64,000 nucleotides of DNA. Source: Cyclobacteriaceae bacterium. Lineage in GTDB: Bacteria; Bacteroidota; Bacteroidia; Cytophagales; Cyclobacteriaceae. Every line of letters starts with the position of its first letter. Position 1 is the stretch's first letter. The stretch lies in assembly GCA_020832305.1 (NCBI GenBank), contig JAFIEV010000046.1:222238-286237 (forward strand). The letters are read 5' to 3'. Made by a program: the position numbers and the translations under genes. Below are positions 18,031 to 26,883 of the stretch, piece by piece. The notes beneath the pieces were generated by a model. The model was given only the letters and a program-made list of their open reading frames with translations. It had not been told where the DNA came from and made no database searches.

Positions 18031-19695
18031 ATGAGAATTTTATTTGCTCTTATTTTGAGCGCCTGGTTTATATTGCCCGCACATCGTGCCAATGCGCAAT
18101 TTGTACCAGGCGCTTTTGATTATGACGAACTTTCGCTCTTATTCAGCCAAATCAATTACACAGGAAGTGCCCGAATACAAGGCATGGGTGGCGCTCAGGT
18201 AGCCTTGGGTGGTGATATAAGTTCAGCCCTTTCAAATCCGGCAGGTCTCGGCTTTTACAACCGGTCAGAGTTTTCTTTTACGCCTTCAGTGAATACACTC
18301 AATAACCGATCGACCTATCTGGGTAATCAAACCAATGATATGCGCACCCGCTTCAATATCGATAATTTGGGGGTGGTATTTAACCGAACCCGTCCCGATC
18401 ACAAGCCAGGCGCATGGAGAGGGGGTAGTTTTGCTATATCCTATTCCAAAGTAGCTGAATACAACAGCAACGTGTTTTTTTCGGGCATGAATCCTTACAA
18501 TGACATCATCGATATGTTTGTGCAGCAAGCCAATTTTCAGGATGTAAATCCAAACCAATTGGGCGGGCTTCCTCGACGCGCTTTCGATACATACATGATC
18601 AGTGAATTTAATGATGTTTTTTCTACTCCCCAGGGAGAGGTGGCCAGCCCTTTCTATGAGCGTACATTTTTCTGGGAGTTTCCCAATGAAGACTTTCCAA
18701 CAAGACAATCTGAGCAAATCGAAACCCGTGGAAGCCAGAATTATCTGTCTTTCGCAGGGGGAGGTAACTTTGACGATTTAATATACATAGGGGCTGGATT
18801 GAATATATCTACCCTCAATTTTATTCAAAGTAAGTTTTACCGTGAGGAATACCCTACCGGTAGTATCATGCAACGTACATCTCTGAGTGAAACTCTTGAA
18901 CTCGATGGTACCGGTATTAGTGGTTCTTTTGGTGTGATCGGTCGAATAATGGATAATATGACCCTTGGCGTTTCCTTAATCACACCAACCTATTATCTGT
19001 TTAACGAAACCTATTTCAGCAGACTTCAGGCAATTTATAACAATTTCAATATGCGTGATTATGCAGATCTGTTTCTTGCCAATGAAGATTTAATAATTCC
19101 TGCTGATCCTGCTCCGGGATATCAGTTTACCTTCCTAGATTATGAAGAAAATGTGACCCTGCGTACAGAAAATTCTGATATAAGTGACAGTGATTTTTTT
19201 GAATGGAACCTCACAACTCCCATGAGGATAAATGGTGGTCTGGCTTATTTTCTTGGTAAATCCGGGTTTATTACTGCCGATATCGAATATGTGGATTATT
19301 CGACCATGAACATCAGGGGAAGGGGTGTTTCCCTTTTCGATCAAAACCAAAGGGCTCGAAGTAACTTTACCAACACCATAAATTTGAGGTTTGGAGGGGA
19401 ATGGAGAATCAGCAGTTTCAGGGCAAGGGCTGGTTTTGCCAGTTTTGGTGATCCTTACCGCAGTAGAGCTGGTTCAGGTGATGGAAATCGCACCCGGCAG
19501 GTCGTTTCTTTGGGCGGAGGGTATCGCTCTAATACTTTTTTTATAGACCTGGCTGCCGTTACGACATTTGCAAACAGCTTGTACGCACCTTATACTGTAG
19601 ATGCAGTTGATAATCCGGCGCTGGTGCGAACCAACTTTGCAGATATTCAACACAGAGACCTTCATTTCAGATTGACTATAGGATTTTTCTTCTGA
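18031..19695 (+). CDS. Outer membrane beta-barrel protein (OmpP1/FadL-like)
   Basis: 554 residues with signal peptide (ILFALILSAWFILPA, cleavage after NAQ). The mature N-terminus has the SARIQGMGGAQVALGGDISSALSNPAGL segment type typical of FadL/PorV-like Bacteroidota barrels, then alternating amphipathic strands, ending in HFRLTIGFFF with a C-terminal aromatic. It most likely forms an outer membrane channel or a secretion-associated barrel. Cargo unknown. It follows the repeat-rich secreted protein by 78 bp, so a role in its export or surface attachment is possible but unproven. Confidence 0.75.
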   Translation: MRILFALILSAWFILPAHRANAQFVPGAFDYDELSLLFSQINYTGSARIQGMGGAQVALGGDISSALSNPAGLGFYNRSEFSFTPSVNTLNNRSTYLGNQTNDMRTRFNIDNLGVVFNRTRPDHKPGAWRGGSFAISYSKVAEYNSNVFFSGMNPYNDIIDMFVQQANFQDVNPNQLGGLPRRAFDTYMISEFNDVFSTPQGEVASPFYERTFFWEFPNEDFPTRQSEQIETRGSQNYLSFAGGGNFDDLIYIGAGLNISTLNFIQSKFYREEYPTGSIMQRTSLSETLELDGTGISGSFGVIGRIMDNMTLGVSLITPTYYLFNETYFSRLQAIYNNFNMRDYADLFLANEDLIIPADPAPGYQFTFLDYEENVTLRTENSDISDSDFFEWNLTTPMRINGGLAYFLGKSGFITADIEYVDYSTMNIRGRGVSLFDQNQRARSNFTNTINLRFGGEWRISSFRARAGFASFGDPYRSRAGSGDGNRTRQVVSLGGGYRSNTFFIDLAAVTTFANSLYAPYTVDAVDNPALVRTNFADIQHRDLHFRLTIGFFF

Positions 19696-19703
19696 TGGCA
19701 GTT

Positions 19704-20219
19704 TTAGTATTTGCCAATTTCTGATATCAGGTGCTCCATGATATAATCAGGTGCCTTGTTTACATGAATTTTGGCCTGACTGTAATAGGGCAAGCGTCTT
19801 TGTAATTTTATTTCAAGTTCCTTAACGAGGTTTTCAGGACCGACATCTTTGAGCAAAGGTCGCTTTGAAAGTCCCTTTTCACTAAGACGTTTTACAATCT
19901 CCGGTGGGGAAACATCTAAAAATATTGTTATACCTTTGGTATTCATATAGGCCATATTGTCGTGAAAACATGGGGCGCCACCGCCAGTAGCCATAATAAA
20001 GCTTGAATGTGAATTTGAGAGTTCTTTTAGCAAGCGGCTTTCGAGCTCCCTGAAATACTTTTCACCTTTTTGGGCAAAAATTTCATTTATTGAAATTTTT
20101 TCACTTTCAACGATGACATCATCCAGATCAAAAAACTGAAGATGTAATTTTTTAGACAAGTTACGGCCCAGATAGCTTTTTCCACATCCGGGCAATCCGG
20201 TTAAGTAAATTCTATGCAT
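19704..20219 (-). CDS. aroK: Shikimate kinase
   Basis: 171 residues, the family length. Walker A GLPGCGKSYLG near the N-terminus, FFDLDDVI (shikimate and Mg binding), the conserved FRELES arginine and the ATGGGAP shikimate loop are all present, as is the lid Arg in SKRPLL. It catalyses ATP-dependent 3-phosphorylation of shikimate in chorismate synthesis. It is the last gene of a minus-strand unit (DUF1599, DoxX, ABC permease, aroK), 2 bp after the permease stop. Confidence 0.93.
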   Translation of the reverse strand: MHRIYLTGLPGCGKSYLGRNLSKKLHLQFFDLDDVIVESEKISINEIFAQKGEKYFRELESRLLKELSNSHSSFIMATGGGAPCFHDNMAYMNTKGITIFLDVSPPEIVKRLSEKGLSKRPLLKDVGPENLVKELEIKLQRRLPYYSQAKIHVNKAPDYIMEHLISEIGKY

Positions 20220-20221
20220 AT

Positions 20222-21289
20222 TCAGGTATTCAGTCTAATTCTTGGGTCTGCAATGGCGTAAAATATATCTACCACAATATTTATTAACACGAAAAATAAA
20301 GCAATCATCAAGGTGCTTCCCATCACAACAGGAAGATCAAGATGCTGCACTGCCTTAATGGTTACAGCGCCTATGCCTTTCCAGCCGAATATGTATTCTA
20401 CAAAAAAAGCACCTGCCATTAATGAAGCAAGCCAACCCGATATAGCAGTTATTACCGGGTTGATGGCATTCTTTAAGCCATGTTTCCATACTACGACAAA
20501 CTCTGAAAGTCCTTTGGCCCTGGCAGTTCTGATGTAATCCTGATCCATTATTTCCAGCATGGAGTTTCTGGTTAATTGTGCAATAATGGCCAGGGGCCTG
20601 AAACCCAGGGTTAGAGCGGGCAAAATTATATTCTTAAGTTGCAATTGCCTGCCATACATTGGATCGGTCACCCATAGCTGACCTGTAAGGTTGAGACCGG
20701 TATAATCACTTAGATAATAACCAAAGACCAGGGCCATTAAAATGGCTGCAACAAAGGTGGGTACCGAAATACCTGCAATTGAAAGCGTTACATAGAAATG
20801 ATCCCAGAATGTATTTTGATGGATGGCTGCAATTACGCCCATAACAATGCCGGCGACCGTAGCAAAAGCCATGGCAGCAATGGCGAGCCAGAAAGTCCCT
20901 TCAATATTTTCCATCAAAATCTCTGTAACTCTTTTATTACTTTGAAATGATCTACGCAAATAAGGTTTTTTAATTACCCATACTTTTCCGGATGGCAGAC
21001 TTAATAAAGCATGGTAGTTATATTTTTTTTTCGCTGAAGGATCATCAGGGTGTATGGAAAGTGGCGACAGGTCTTTCAGGTATTTGTACAATTGCAGGTG
21101 AAGTGGGTCATGTAATCCCAGGTCTTCAGCTATTACCTCTCTGGCAGCCACATCACTTCGCTGACCTGCCATCATCGAAACAGGATCGCCCGGCAAAGCA
21201 TGAAAAAGAAAAAACACCAGCAGTGCTACGCCAAAAAGTACCGCAAGGCTGTAAATCAATTTTTTAAGCAAATATTTTAACCAGATCAT
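20222..21289 (-). CDS. ABC transporter permease, DppB/OppB type
   Basis: 355 residues, with an N-terminal membrane anchor followed by VFFLFHALPGDPVSMMAG, typical of the OppB/DppB family, then a periplasmic loop and five further helices. The cytoplasmic EAA-like loop (ARAKGLSEFVVVWKHGLKNAINPV) docks the ATPase. Such permeases import peptides or similar solutes. No ATPase, binding protein or second permease is encoded nearby, so partners must be elsewhere. It overlaps the end of the DoxX gene by 4 bp and runs directly into aroK. Confidence 0.85.
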   Translation of the reverse strand: MIWLKYLLKKLIYSLAVLFGVALLVFFLFHALPGDPVSMMAGQRSDVAAREVIAEDLGLHDPLHLQLYKYLKDLSPLSIHPDDPSAKKKYNYHALLSLPSGKVWVIKKPYLRRSFQSNKRVTEILMENIEGTFWLAIAAMAFATVAGIVMGVIAAIHQNTFWDHFYVTLSIAGISVPTFVAAILMALVFGYYLSDYTGLNLTGQLWVTDPMYGRQLQLKNIILPALTLGFRPLAIIAQLTRNSMLEIMDQDYIRTARAKGLSEFVVVWKHGLKNAINPVITAISGWLASLMAGAFFVEYIFGWKGIGAVTIKAVQHLDLPVVMGSTLMIALFFVLINIVVDIFYAIADPRIRLNT

Positions 21290-22380
21290 TCATTGAGCTT
21301 TTCTTTCAATATCTGCAGGTCGGGCATGCGCGTATTTGGCCATTTCCCTTTTACTGTACCATCCTGTATCAATACAAGACCAGGATTTGAGCGTATGATG
21401 GTTTTTAAAACAGTACCATCACCATAGAAATATGGAGCGGCAATCTGGTGCTCGTGCCTGAAGTTTTCATATGTACCCTGATCACTTGCCGTGAGTACCC
21501 AGACTTCAGCTATATTTTCAATTTCTTCAATAAGCATTTGCAAGGCTTTCAGATTTGAAGTTCGGGCCTTATTGACATTTTCAATAATGATAAGCAATTT
21601 ATTGCCTTCAAAGGACTCCTCTGTGAAATCACCTTCGTCATTCCATATATGATAATCTGTAATTTTAGGCTGTGCACCCGGATTGAGCAGCTTCATATCT
21701 TTAAACTGGTATTCCGGTTCGGTAGGATAGATATCGAACCGATATTCCTTACCATCTTTTTCCATTATGTATTCATAGCGGTAAGGTTCTGAGGGCTGCA
21801 TCGCTGCGGGTATATTGGTGCCGGTTTTATAAGGCCTGAAATCGATAAAAGGCAGATATACAATGGCATACAATGCAATGGCAATACAAAATAAGGTGCA
21901 TATACCTATGATACTATCCCCAACTATTGAGGTGCTTTTATTTGAAGCACTGTTTTGGCTTGCCAATATAAAAATAATGAGTACAAGCAACACAAGGTCT
22001 TTGTAAAAAGACTGCCATGGAGTTAAGGGGATGGCATCACCAAAGCAACCGCAATCAGTTACATTACCGGTAAATGCAGAATAAAAGGTGAGTAAGGTGA
22101 AAAAGACGATCAGCAATAAAAGGGCAATGGAAGTAATTTTCATGCGGTACTGTATGATTACAGCAAGTCCGAGTACCACTTCAAGCACGCAAAACACCAC
22201 CGAAAAGAAAATGGAGTATGGAATGAAATAATGGAAGAGCGATAAAAAATCAGTTGCAAAGATTTCAAAGTATTCCTCAAATTTGATGGCCGTACCCATA
22301 GGATCATTGAGCTTCACCAATCCGGAAAATATAAATAAAAGTCCTACGGCATACCTTGCAATGGTATTAAGAAGATTCAT
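21286..22380 (-). CDS. DoxX-family membrane protein (BT_3928 type)
   Basis: 364 residues. The N-terminal half has four helices of the DoxX/MauE type (RYAVGLLFIFSGLVKLNDPMG). A Cys pair in NVTDCGCFGDAIPLTP is characteristic of MauE-like redox proteins. The C-terminal half is a soluble thioredoxin-like domain (LIIIENV, VWVLTASD, GLVLIQDGTVKGKW) without an obvious CxxC. It is an inner membrane protein, probably in thiol redox handling. The DUF1599 / DoxX / folP neighbourhood is common in Bacteroidota. Confidence 0.8.
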   Translation of the reverse strand: MNLLNTIARYAVGLLFIFSGLVKLNDPMGTAIKFEEYFEIFATDFLSLFHYFIPYSIFFSVVFCVLEVVLGLAVIIQYRMKITSIALLLLIVFFTLLTFYSAFTGNVTDCGCFGDAIPLTPWQSFYKDLVLLVLIIFILASQNSASNKSTSIVGDSIIGICTLFCIAIALYAIVYLPFIDFRPYKTGTNIPAAMQPSEPYRYEYIMEKDGKEYRFDIYPTEPEYQFKDMKLLNPGAQPKITDYHIWNDEGDFTEESFEGNKLLIIIENVNKARTSNLKALQMLIEEIENIAEVWVLTASDQGTYENFRHEHQIAAPYFYGDGTVLKTIIRSNPGLVLIQDGTVKGKWPNTRMPDLQILKEKLNE

Positions 22381-22423
22381 ATAGTTTCAATCTTTTATGG
22401 ATAAAGGAATCGTTAATTAAAAA

Positions 22424-22969
22424 TCACAAAGAATTTTGAAGTTTAATCATACAAAATACTGCATAATTTATGATATCCTGGTAATTGGCTTTTACACCTT
22501 CTGAAATCAGTGTTTTACCTTCATTATCTTCTATCTGCTTAATGCGAAATATTTTCATAAGTATAATGTCGGTCATAGAGCTTACGCGCATATCTCGCCA
22601 AGCCTCATCATAATCGTGATTTTTATTGAACAACAGATCAATGGTTTCCTTCACGATTTTACCATATAAAGTTTCCACTTCTTCATATGGAAGATTGCTC
22701 CGTGCATCTTCGGCAAGTTCAATTTGCATCATGGCTATGATACAATAATTAATGATACCTGAAAATTCAGACTGCACATTATCTTCAACTTTTTGCGTTC
22801 CTTTAGTCTGAATAGACCGAATACGCTGTGCCTTAATAAATATCTGGTCGGTAATGGAAGGCAATCTCAGTATTCTCCACGCGGTGCCGTAATCTTTGGT
22901 TTTCTTTTCAAAAACATCTTTGCACTGCTTTATTACTTCTCTATATTCGTCGAAAGTTTTTCCGGTCAA
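22424..22969 (-). CDS. DUF1599 (nucleotide modification associated domain) protein
   Basis: 181 residues built from two related halves: EKKTKDYGTAWRILRLPS at res ~22-40 and NKNHDYDEAWRDMRVSS at ~116-132, each followed by D..(I/M)K..RI. This is the DUF1599 / Nmad1 pattern. The conserved Lys-Asp-Tyr and Trp-Arg residues occur in both repeats. The biochemical role is unknown. It is the first gene of the minus-strand unit and is divergent from folP with only 38 bp between starts. Confidence 0.85.
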   Translation of the reverse strand: MTGKTFDEYREVIKQCKDVFEKKTKDYGTAWRILRLPSITDQIFIKAQRIRSIQTKGTQKVEDNVQSEFSGIINYCIIAMMQIELAEDARSNLPYEEVETLYGKIVKETIDLLFNKNHDYDEAWRDMRVSSMTDIILMKIFRIKQIEDNEGKTLISEGVKANYQDIINYAVFCMIKLQNSL

Positions 22970-23007
22970 AATTCAAAATGTTAAACAGTTAATAATTGTG
23001 CCCTTAA

Positions 23008-23865
23008 ATGGAGGCGAAAGATAGCCTTTTTTACAGAAATTTTACGATGGTAGCCAGGGGAAAAGTAGTGGATTTGTCAAAACCCAGGGTAATGGGGGTT
23101 TTGAATGTAACGCCTGATTCATTTTTTGATGGAGGGAGGTACACCTTTGATGATCGCATTTTTATGCAACTGGAGCGCATGGCTTCTGAAGGAGCTGACA
23201 TAATTGACATAGGCGGCTATTCGAGCCGCCCGGGAGCTTTAGAAGTTTCTGTTAAAGAAGAGCTTCAAAGAGTCTTAAAAGGCATAATAATTGCAAGAAA
23301 AAATTTTGGAGATGTTTTGGTTTCTGTTGATACTTTCAGGGCGGAGGTCGCCCGCATAGCAATCGCTGAAGGTGCCGATATAATCAATGATATTTCGGCA
23401 GGTGAACTTGATCAGAATATGTTTCAATTGGTTGCTGAGCTTAAGGTGCCCTACATTGCCATGCATATGAGAGGTAAACCAGAAAACATGATGAAAAACA
23501 CAAAATATGAGAATCTCGTAATGGAAATATTGCAATATTTCAAAGATAAGGTGGTAACTTTACGGGAAATGGGTGTGTCTGATGTAATTCTTGATCCGGG
23601 CTTTGGTTTTTCAAAAACCCTGGAGCAAAATTATAAATTATTAAAAGAATTGTGTTATTTTAAGGTTATGAAGCTTCCTCTGTTGGTGGGTTTATCTCGC
23701 AAGTCGATGATCTATAAAACCCTAAACACAGACCCTGAAAATGCTTTAAATGGAACTACGGCGCTGCATATGTATGCACTGTGCCAGGGAGCCAACATTC
23801 TAAGGGTGCACGATGTTAAAGAAGCAGTAGAAGTAATTAATCTGTATAATTTGTTAAACCATTGA
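23008..23865 (+). CDS. folP: Dihydropteroate synthase
   Basis: 285 residues. MGVLNVTPDSFFDGGR (pterin-binding segment 1), DIGGYSSRPGA, SVDTFRAEVA, INDISAG, DPGFGFSKT and GLSRKSMI are the family's conserved loops in the right order. It condenses 6-hydroxymethyl-dihydropterin pyrophosphate with p-aminobenzoate in folate synthesis; cytoplasmic. ATG 23008 gives a 13-residue extension over a second in-frame ATG at 23047. The stop overlaps the TTG start of cdaA by 3 bp, indicating translational coupling. Confidence 0.95.
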   Translation: MEAKDSLFYRNFTMVARGKVVDLSKPRVMGVLNVTPDSFFDGGRYTFDDRIFMQLERMASEGADIIDIGGYSSRPGALEVSVKEELQRVLKGIIIARKNFGDVLVSVDTFRAEVARIAIAEGADIINDISAGELDQNMFQLVAELKVPYIAMHMRGKPENMMKNTKYENLVMEILQYFKDKVVTLREMGVSDVILDPGFGFSKTLEQNYKLLKELCYFKVMKLPLLVGLSRKSMIYKTLNTDPENALNGTTALHMYALCQGANILRVHDVKEAVEVINLYNLLNH

Positions 23866-24770
23866 TTTTTCTTTTTAAAATAGGTTTTCTGTCTGTAAGC
23901 TGGGTTGATGTCATCGACATCATAGCGGTTACCATTCTGCTGTACCAGGTTTACAAACTCATGCGGGGAAGTATAGCCATAAAAGTTTTTTTGGGCTTTC
24001 TTTCGCTTTACCTTATTTTTTTGGTGGTAAATGCCGCTCAAATGGAACTCCTTTCCGCCATTTTGGGCCAATTTATGGGTGTGGGTGTAATAGCGGTAAT
24101 TATTTTATTTCAACAGGAAATCCGCAAGTTTTTACTTATGATAGGCAGAGGCACTGCTTTCAGACGTGAAAATTTTCTAAAAAGCCTCCCCTGGCGACGT
24201 GAATATAATGAACCCTTTAACATAACCCCCATCATTGATGCTGCAAAAACCATGGGGGCATCAAATACCGGCGCACTCATTGTTATTTCGAGGGATTCTG
24301 AATTGAAATTCTATGCAGATTCAGGCGATAGAATAAACGGATTGATCAGCAAAAGACTGCTGCAATCTATATTTTTTAAAAATAGTCCCCTGCACGATGG
24401 AGCTGCAATTATTTACGGAGGTAAAATCCTGGCAGCCCGTTGTATACTTCCGGTAAGTGATCAGGAAAATTTGCCAGCTAACTTTGGCCTCCGACACAGA
24501 GCTGCAATTGGTATGAGTGAAGTCACCGATACGCTGGTGCTGGTGGTTAGTGAAGAAACCGGCCAAATGTCATTGGTAAGAGGTGGTAAAATGTATCATA
24601 ACCTTTCCACGCAGGAATTGCGCAATATGATCAATGTCTACCTGGCCGGAAATGACAAAGAAAATGAGGTATTTGAAGAAGAGGAAGATGCGGCAAATGA
24701 AATTGTCGACCTGTCGAAGACTCCCGAGTCCGCAAAAACTGCTTCGGCCGAAAAAATAGGCAGCAAATAG
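23862..24770 (+). CDS. cdaA: Diadenylate cyclase CdaA (c-di-AMP synthase)
   Basis: 302 residues. Three N-terminal membrane helices (res ~1-85), then the DAC domain with LHDGAAIIYGGKILAARC (DGA motif) and LRHRAAIGMSE (RHR motif), and a charged C-terminal tail. It makes cyclic di-AMP from two ATP; the product usually controls osmolyte and K+ transport. The start TTG 23862 overlaps the folP stop. The folP-cdaA order is common in Bacteroidota. Confidence 0.93.
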   Translation: MIFLFKIGFLSVSWVDVIDIIAVTILLYQVYKLMRGSIAIKVFLGFLSLYLIFLVVNAAQMELLSAILGQFMGVGVIAVIILFQQEIRKFLLMIGRGTAFRRENFLKSLPWRREYNEPFNITPIIDAAKTMGASNTGALIVISRDSELKFYADSGDRINGLISKRLLQSIFFKNSPLHDGAAIIYGGKILAARCILPVSDQENLPANFGLRHRAAIGMSEVTDTLVLVVSEETGQMSLVRGGKMYHNLSTQELRNMINVYLAGNDKENEVFEEEEDAANEIVDLSKTPESAKTASAEKIGSK

Positions 24771-24779
24771 CTCGGTAGC

Positions 24780-25883
24780 TTATAGATTTAAAGGACAAAG
24801 CCCATCATATATCACGCCTCCGCAGGAATCCTCAACAGCGCCGGTGACCTCTTTGAGTGTATTGGTTTTACCCAAAGCCCTCAGTAATCCCAAAAATCCA
24901 AAAATTAATGCTTCTTTATAATCTATCAGCCTGCTTTCTGGAATGATGATTTGGAAGTTTTCACCAGCTAAATTCTTTACGCTATCTATCAGAAAATCAT
25001 TATAGGCCCCGCCGCCAGTTGTCAAAACAGAAAAAGCGCTTTTGCCTGTAGCCTGAATTTTGATCTCTCTGGCAATTTGCATTGCGAAGTGCCGGGTACA
25101 GGTAGCCAGCAAGTCTTCGTTGGGAGCATGCGAACAGGCTTCGATCAAAGGCATCACAAATTGATTAACCCATTCGAATCCAAGTGATTTGGGGGCTTTT
25201 TCTTTATAGTATGGCAAGGCTTCTAAATCATCAAATAAAGAAGGAATTACTTGTCCTGCCCTTGCAAGTTTTCCCCCTGCATCGTAGGGCAAACCTGAAA
25301 AACCGGCCAGGTGGTTTAGCACTGTATTGACAGGACACACATCATAGGCCATTCTTATTCCCGAAGCATTATCAAAAGATATATTGGAAAAACCGCCAAG
25401 GTTAAGGCAAATATCATAATCAGAAAAGAGTATTTTATCTCCAATGGGCACCAATGGTGCACCTTGCCCCCCGAGATGTACATCGAGAATTCTGAAATTG
25501 TTTATTACAGGTAATTTTAAAATCGCATGCATAGCCATTCCATCACCTATTTGCAAACTTAGCGACTTGTTGGGCTGGTGAAACACTGTTTGACCGTGTG
25601 AAGCTACCAGGCAAGGTTGCCAGCCTCTGTTTTTAATTTCATTCTTAAGGGAATGTCCCATCCATTGTCCATACTTCACATGGCATGCATAAAGATCATA
25701 ACCGTTAAGCTGCATTGCATTTCGCAAATCTTTTTCAAGGTCTTTCGGAAAAGGGATGGTAAGGGCATCGGAAATTTGGTAAGCCCATTGATTTTTACCG
25801 TCCCACATGAAAGTGCAATTGGCTACATCCAAACCATCAAGTGAAGTTCCAGACATTAATCCGACTACTTCAAATTTTTTCAT
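24780..25883 (-). CDS. anmK: Anhydro-N-acetylmuramic acid kinase
   Basis: 367 residues from ATG 25883; an in-frame ATG at 25901 would add six residues, but family members usually start right before the (K)VVGLMSGTSLDGLD phosphate loop. Further family motifs: ASHGQTVFHQP, LQIGDGMAM, LNLGGFSNIS, YDAGGKLARAG, VLTTGGGAYNDFL. It phosphorylates and hydrolyses anhydroMurNAc to MurNAc-6-phosphate in cell-wall recycling. It converges on cdaA with 9 bp between the stops. Confidence 0.93.
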   Translation of the reverse strand: MKKFEVVGLMSGTSLDGLDVANCTFMWDGKNQWAYQISDALTIPFPKDLEKDLRNAMQLNGYDLYACHVKYGQWMGHSLKNEIKNRGWQPCLVASHGQTVFHQPNKSLSLQIGDGMAMHAILKLPVINNFRILDVHLGGQGAPLVPIGDKILFSDYDICLNLGGFSNISFDNASGIRMAYDVCPVNTVLNHLAGFSGLPYDAGGKLARAGQVIPSLFDDLEALPYYKEKAPKSLGFEWVNQFVMPLIEACSHAPNEDLLATCTRHFAMQIAREIKIQATGKSAFSVLTTGGGAYNDFLIDSVKNLAGENFQIIIPESRLIDYKEALIFGFLGLLRALGKTNTLKEVTGAVEDSCGGVIYDGLCPLNL

Positions 25884-26166
25884 ACTATTTGGATTTTCCA
25901 CAACGTTTAGTAATTAATTATTTGTCAATCTAAATAAACCGGTTTTACAAGATATAAAGAATGGCGAAAATAATTTTTGAAACAACAGGATGATTTAATT
26001 TTGGGGTTGGAGATGGTTTGAAATTGAATAAAATGCCCTTAATCATTATAAATCTCGCAACATTACCAAAGATAAATTCGAAATATTTTGTATTTTTTTT
26101 ATTTATTTACAAAGTTTGAGGGTTTTTAAAGAATATTTTATTAAATAACTCTATAGAATTCATACA

Positions 26167-26883
26167 TTGAAGGCAGTGGTGGACAGGGGAAATACCTGGT
26201 ACAAGATAGGTTGGTTCGACAAAGATCGAATGGTGGACAAGAAAACGGCTTCCGGATTTTCTGAAGTTATCTGTGAAATCATGCAATCTGATTGCACTTC
26301 GGTGCTTTTTGCTTCGGTTTCAGAGACAATGGAGAATGAATTAAAGAATTTGCGAAAAGACATTAAGGTATGGACGCTCAGCACAGATATGCCCTTACCT
26401 GTGGTCATTGATTATAAGACACCAACAACCCTTGGCAAAGACAGGATCGCTGCCGCTGCCGGGGCTGCCGCTTTGTATAAGGATTCAAATGTACTCATCA
26501 TTGACGCAGGTACATGCATTACCTATGACCTTCTTGAAGAAGGAAAAGTTTACAGAGGGGGTGCCATAGCACCGGGTTTAAATATGCGCTTGAAGGCAAT
26601 GCATCACTTTACCCACAGTCTGCCGGAAGTAGAATTGGCAGAAGAGGTGACCATTCCGGCAAAAAGCACTGCTACATGTTTACAAGCTGGTGCCACTGTT
26701 GGATTGTGCTTCGAAATTGAAGGGATGATACAACATTATACAGCTTTGTATCCCGATCTGATCACTTTAATGTGTGGAGGTGATACATTTTTTTTTGAAT
26801 CTAAAATAAAAGCCTCCATCTTTGCAATCCCTGATCTGGTTTTGATTGGGTTAAACAGTATATTGAATTACAATGAATTGTAA
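26167..26883 (+). CDS. coaX: Type III pantothenate kinase
   Basis: 238 residues. VVDRGNTWYKIG (phosphate-binding loop), TPTTLGKDRIAAAAGA, IIDAGTCITYDLL and RGGAIAPGLNMRLKAMHHFT are the CoaX signatures, with the catalytic Asp in GKDR. It carries out the first step of coenzyme A synthesis and needs a monovalent cation. It starts at TTG 26167, since the next candidate would cut the phosphate loop. The 265-bp divergent gap to anmK is AT-rich, with no convincing promoter for coaX. It overlaps the next gene by 11 bp and opens a long envelope-gene cluster. Confidence 0.92.
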   Translation: MKAVVDRGNTWYKIGWFDKDRMVDKKTASGFSEVICEIMQSDCTSVLFASVSETMENELKNLRKDIKVWTLSTDMPLPVVIDYKTPTTLGKDRIAAAAGAAALYKDSNVLIIDAGTCITYDLLEEGKVYRGGAIAPGLNMRLKAMHHFTHSLPEVELAEEVTIPAKSTATCLQAGATVGLCFEIEGMIQHYTALYPDLITLMCGGDTFFFESKIKASIFAIPDLVLIGLNSILNYNEL

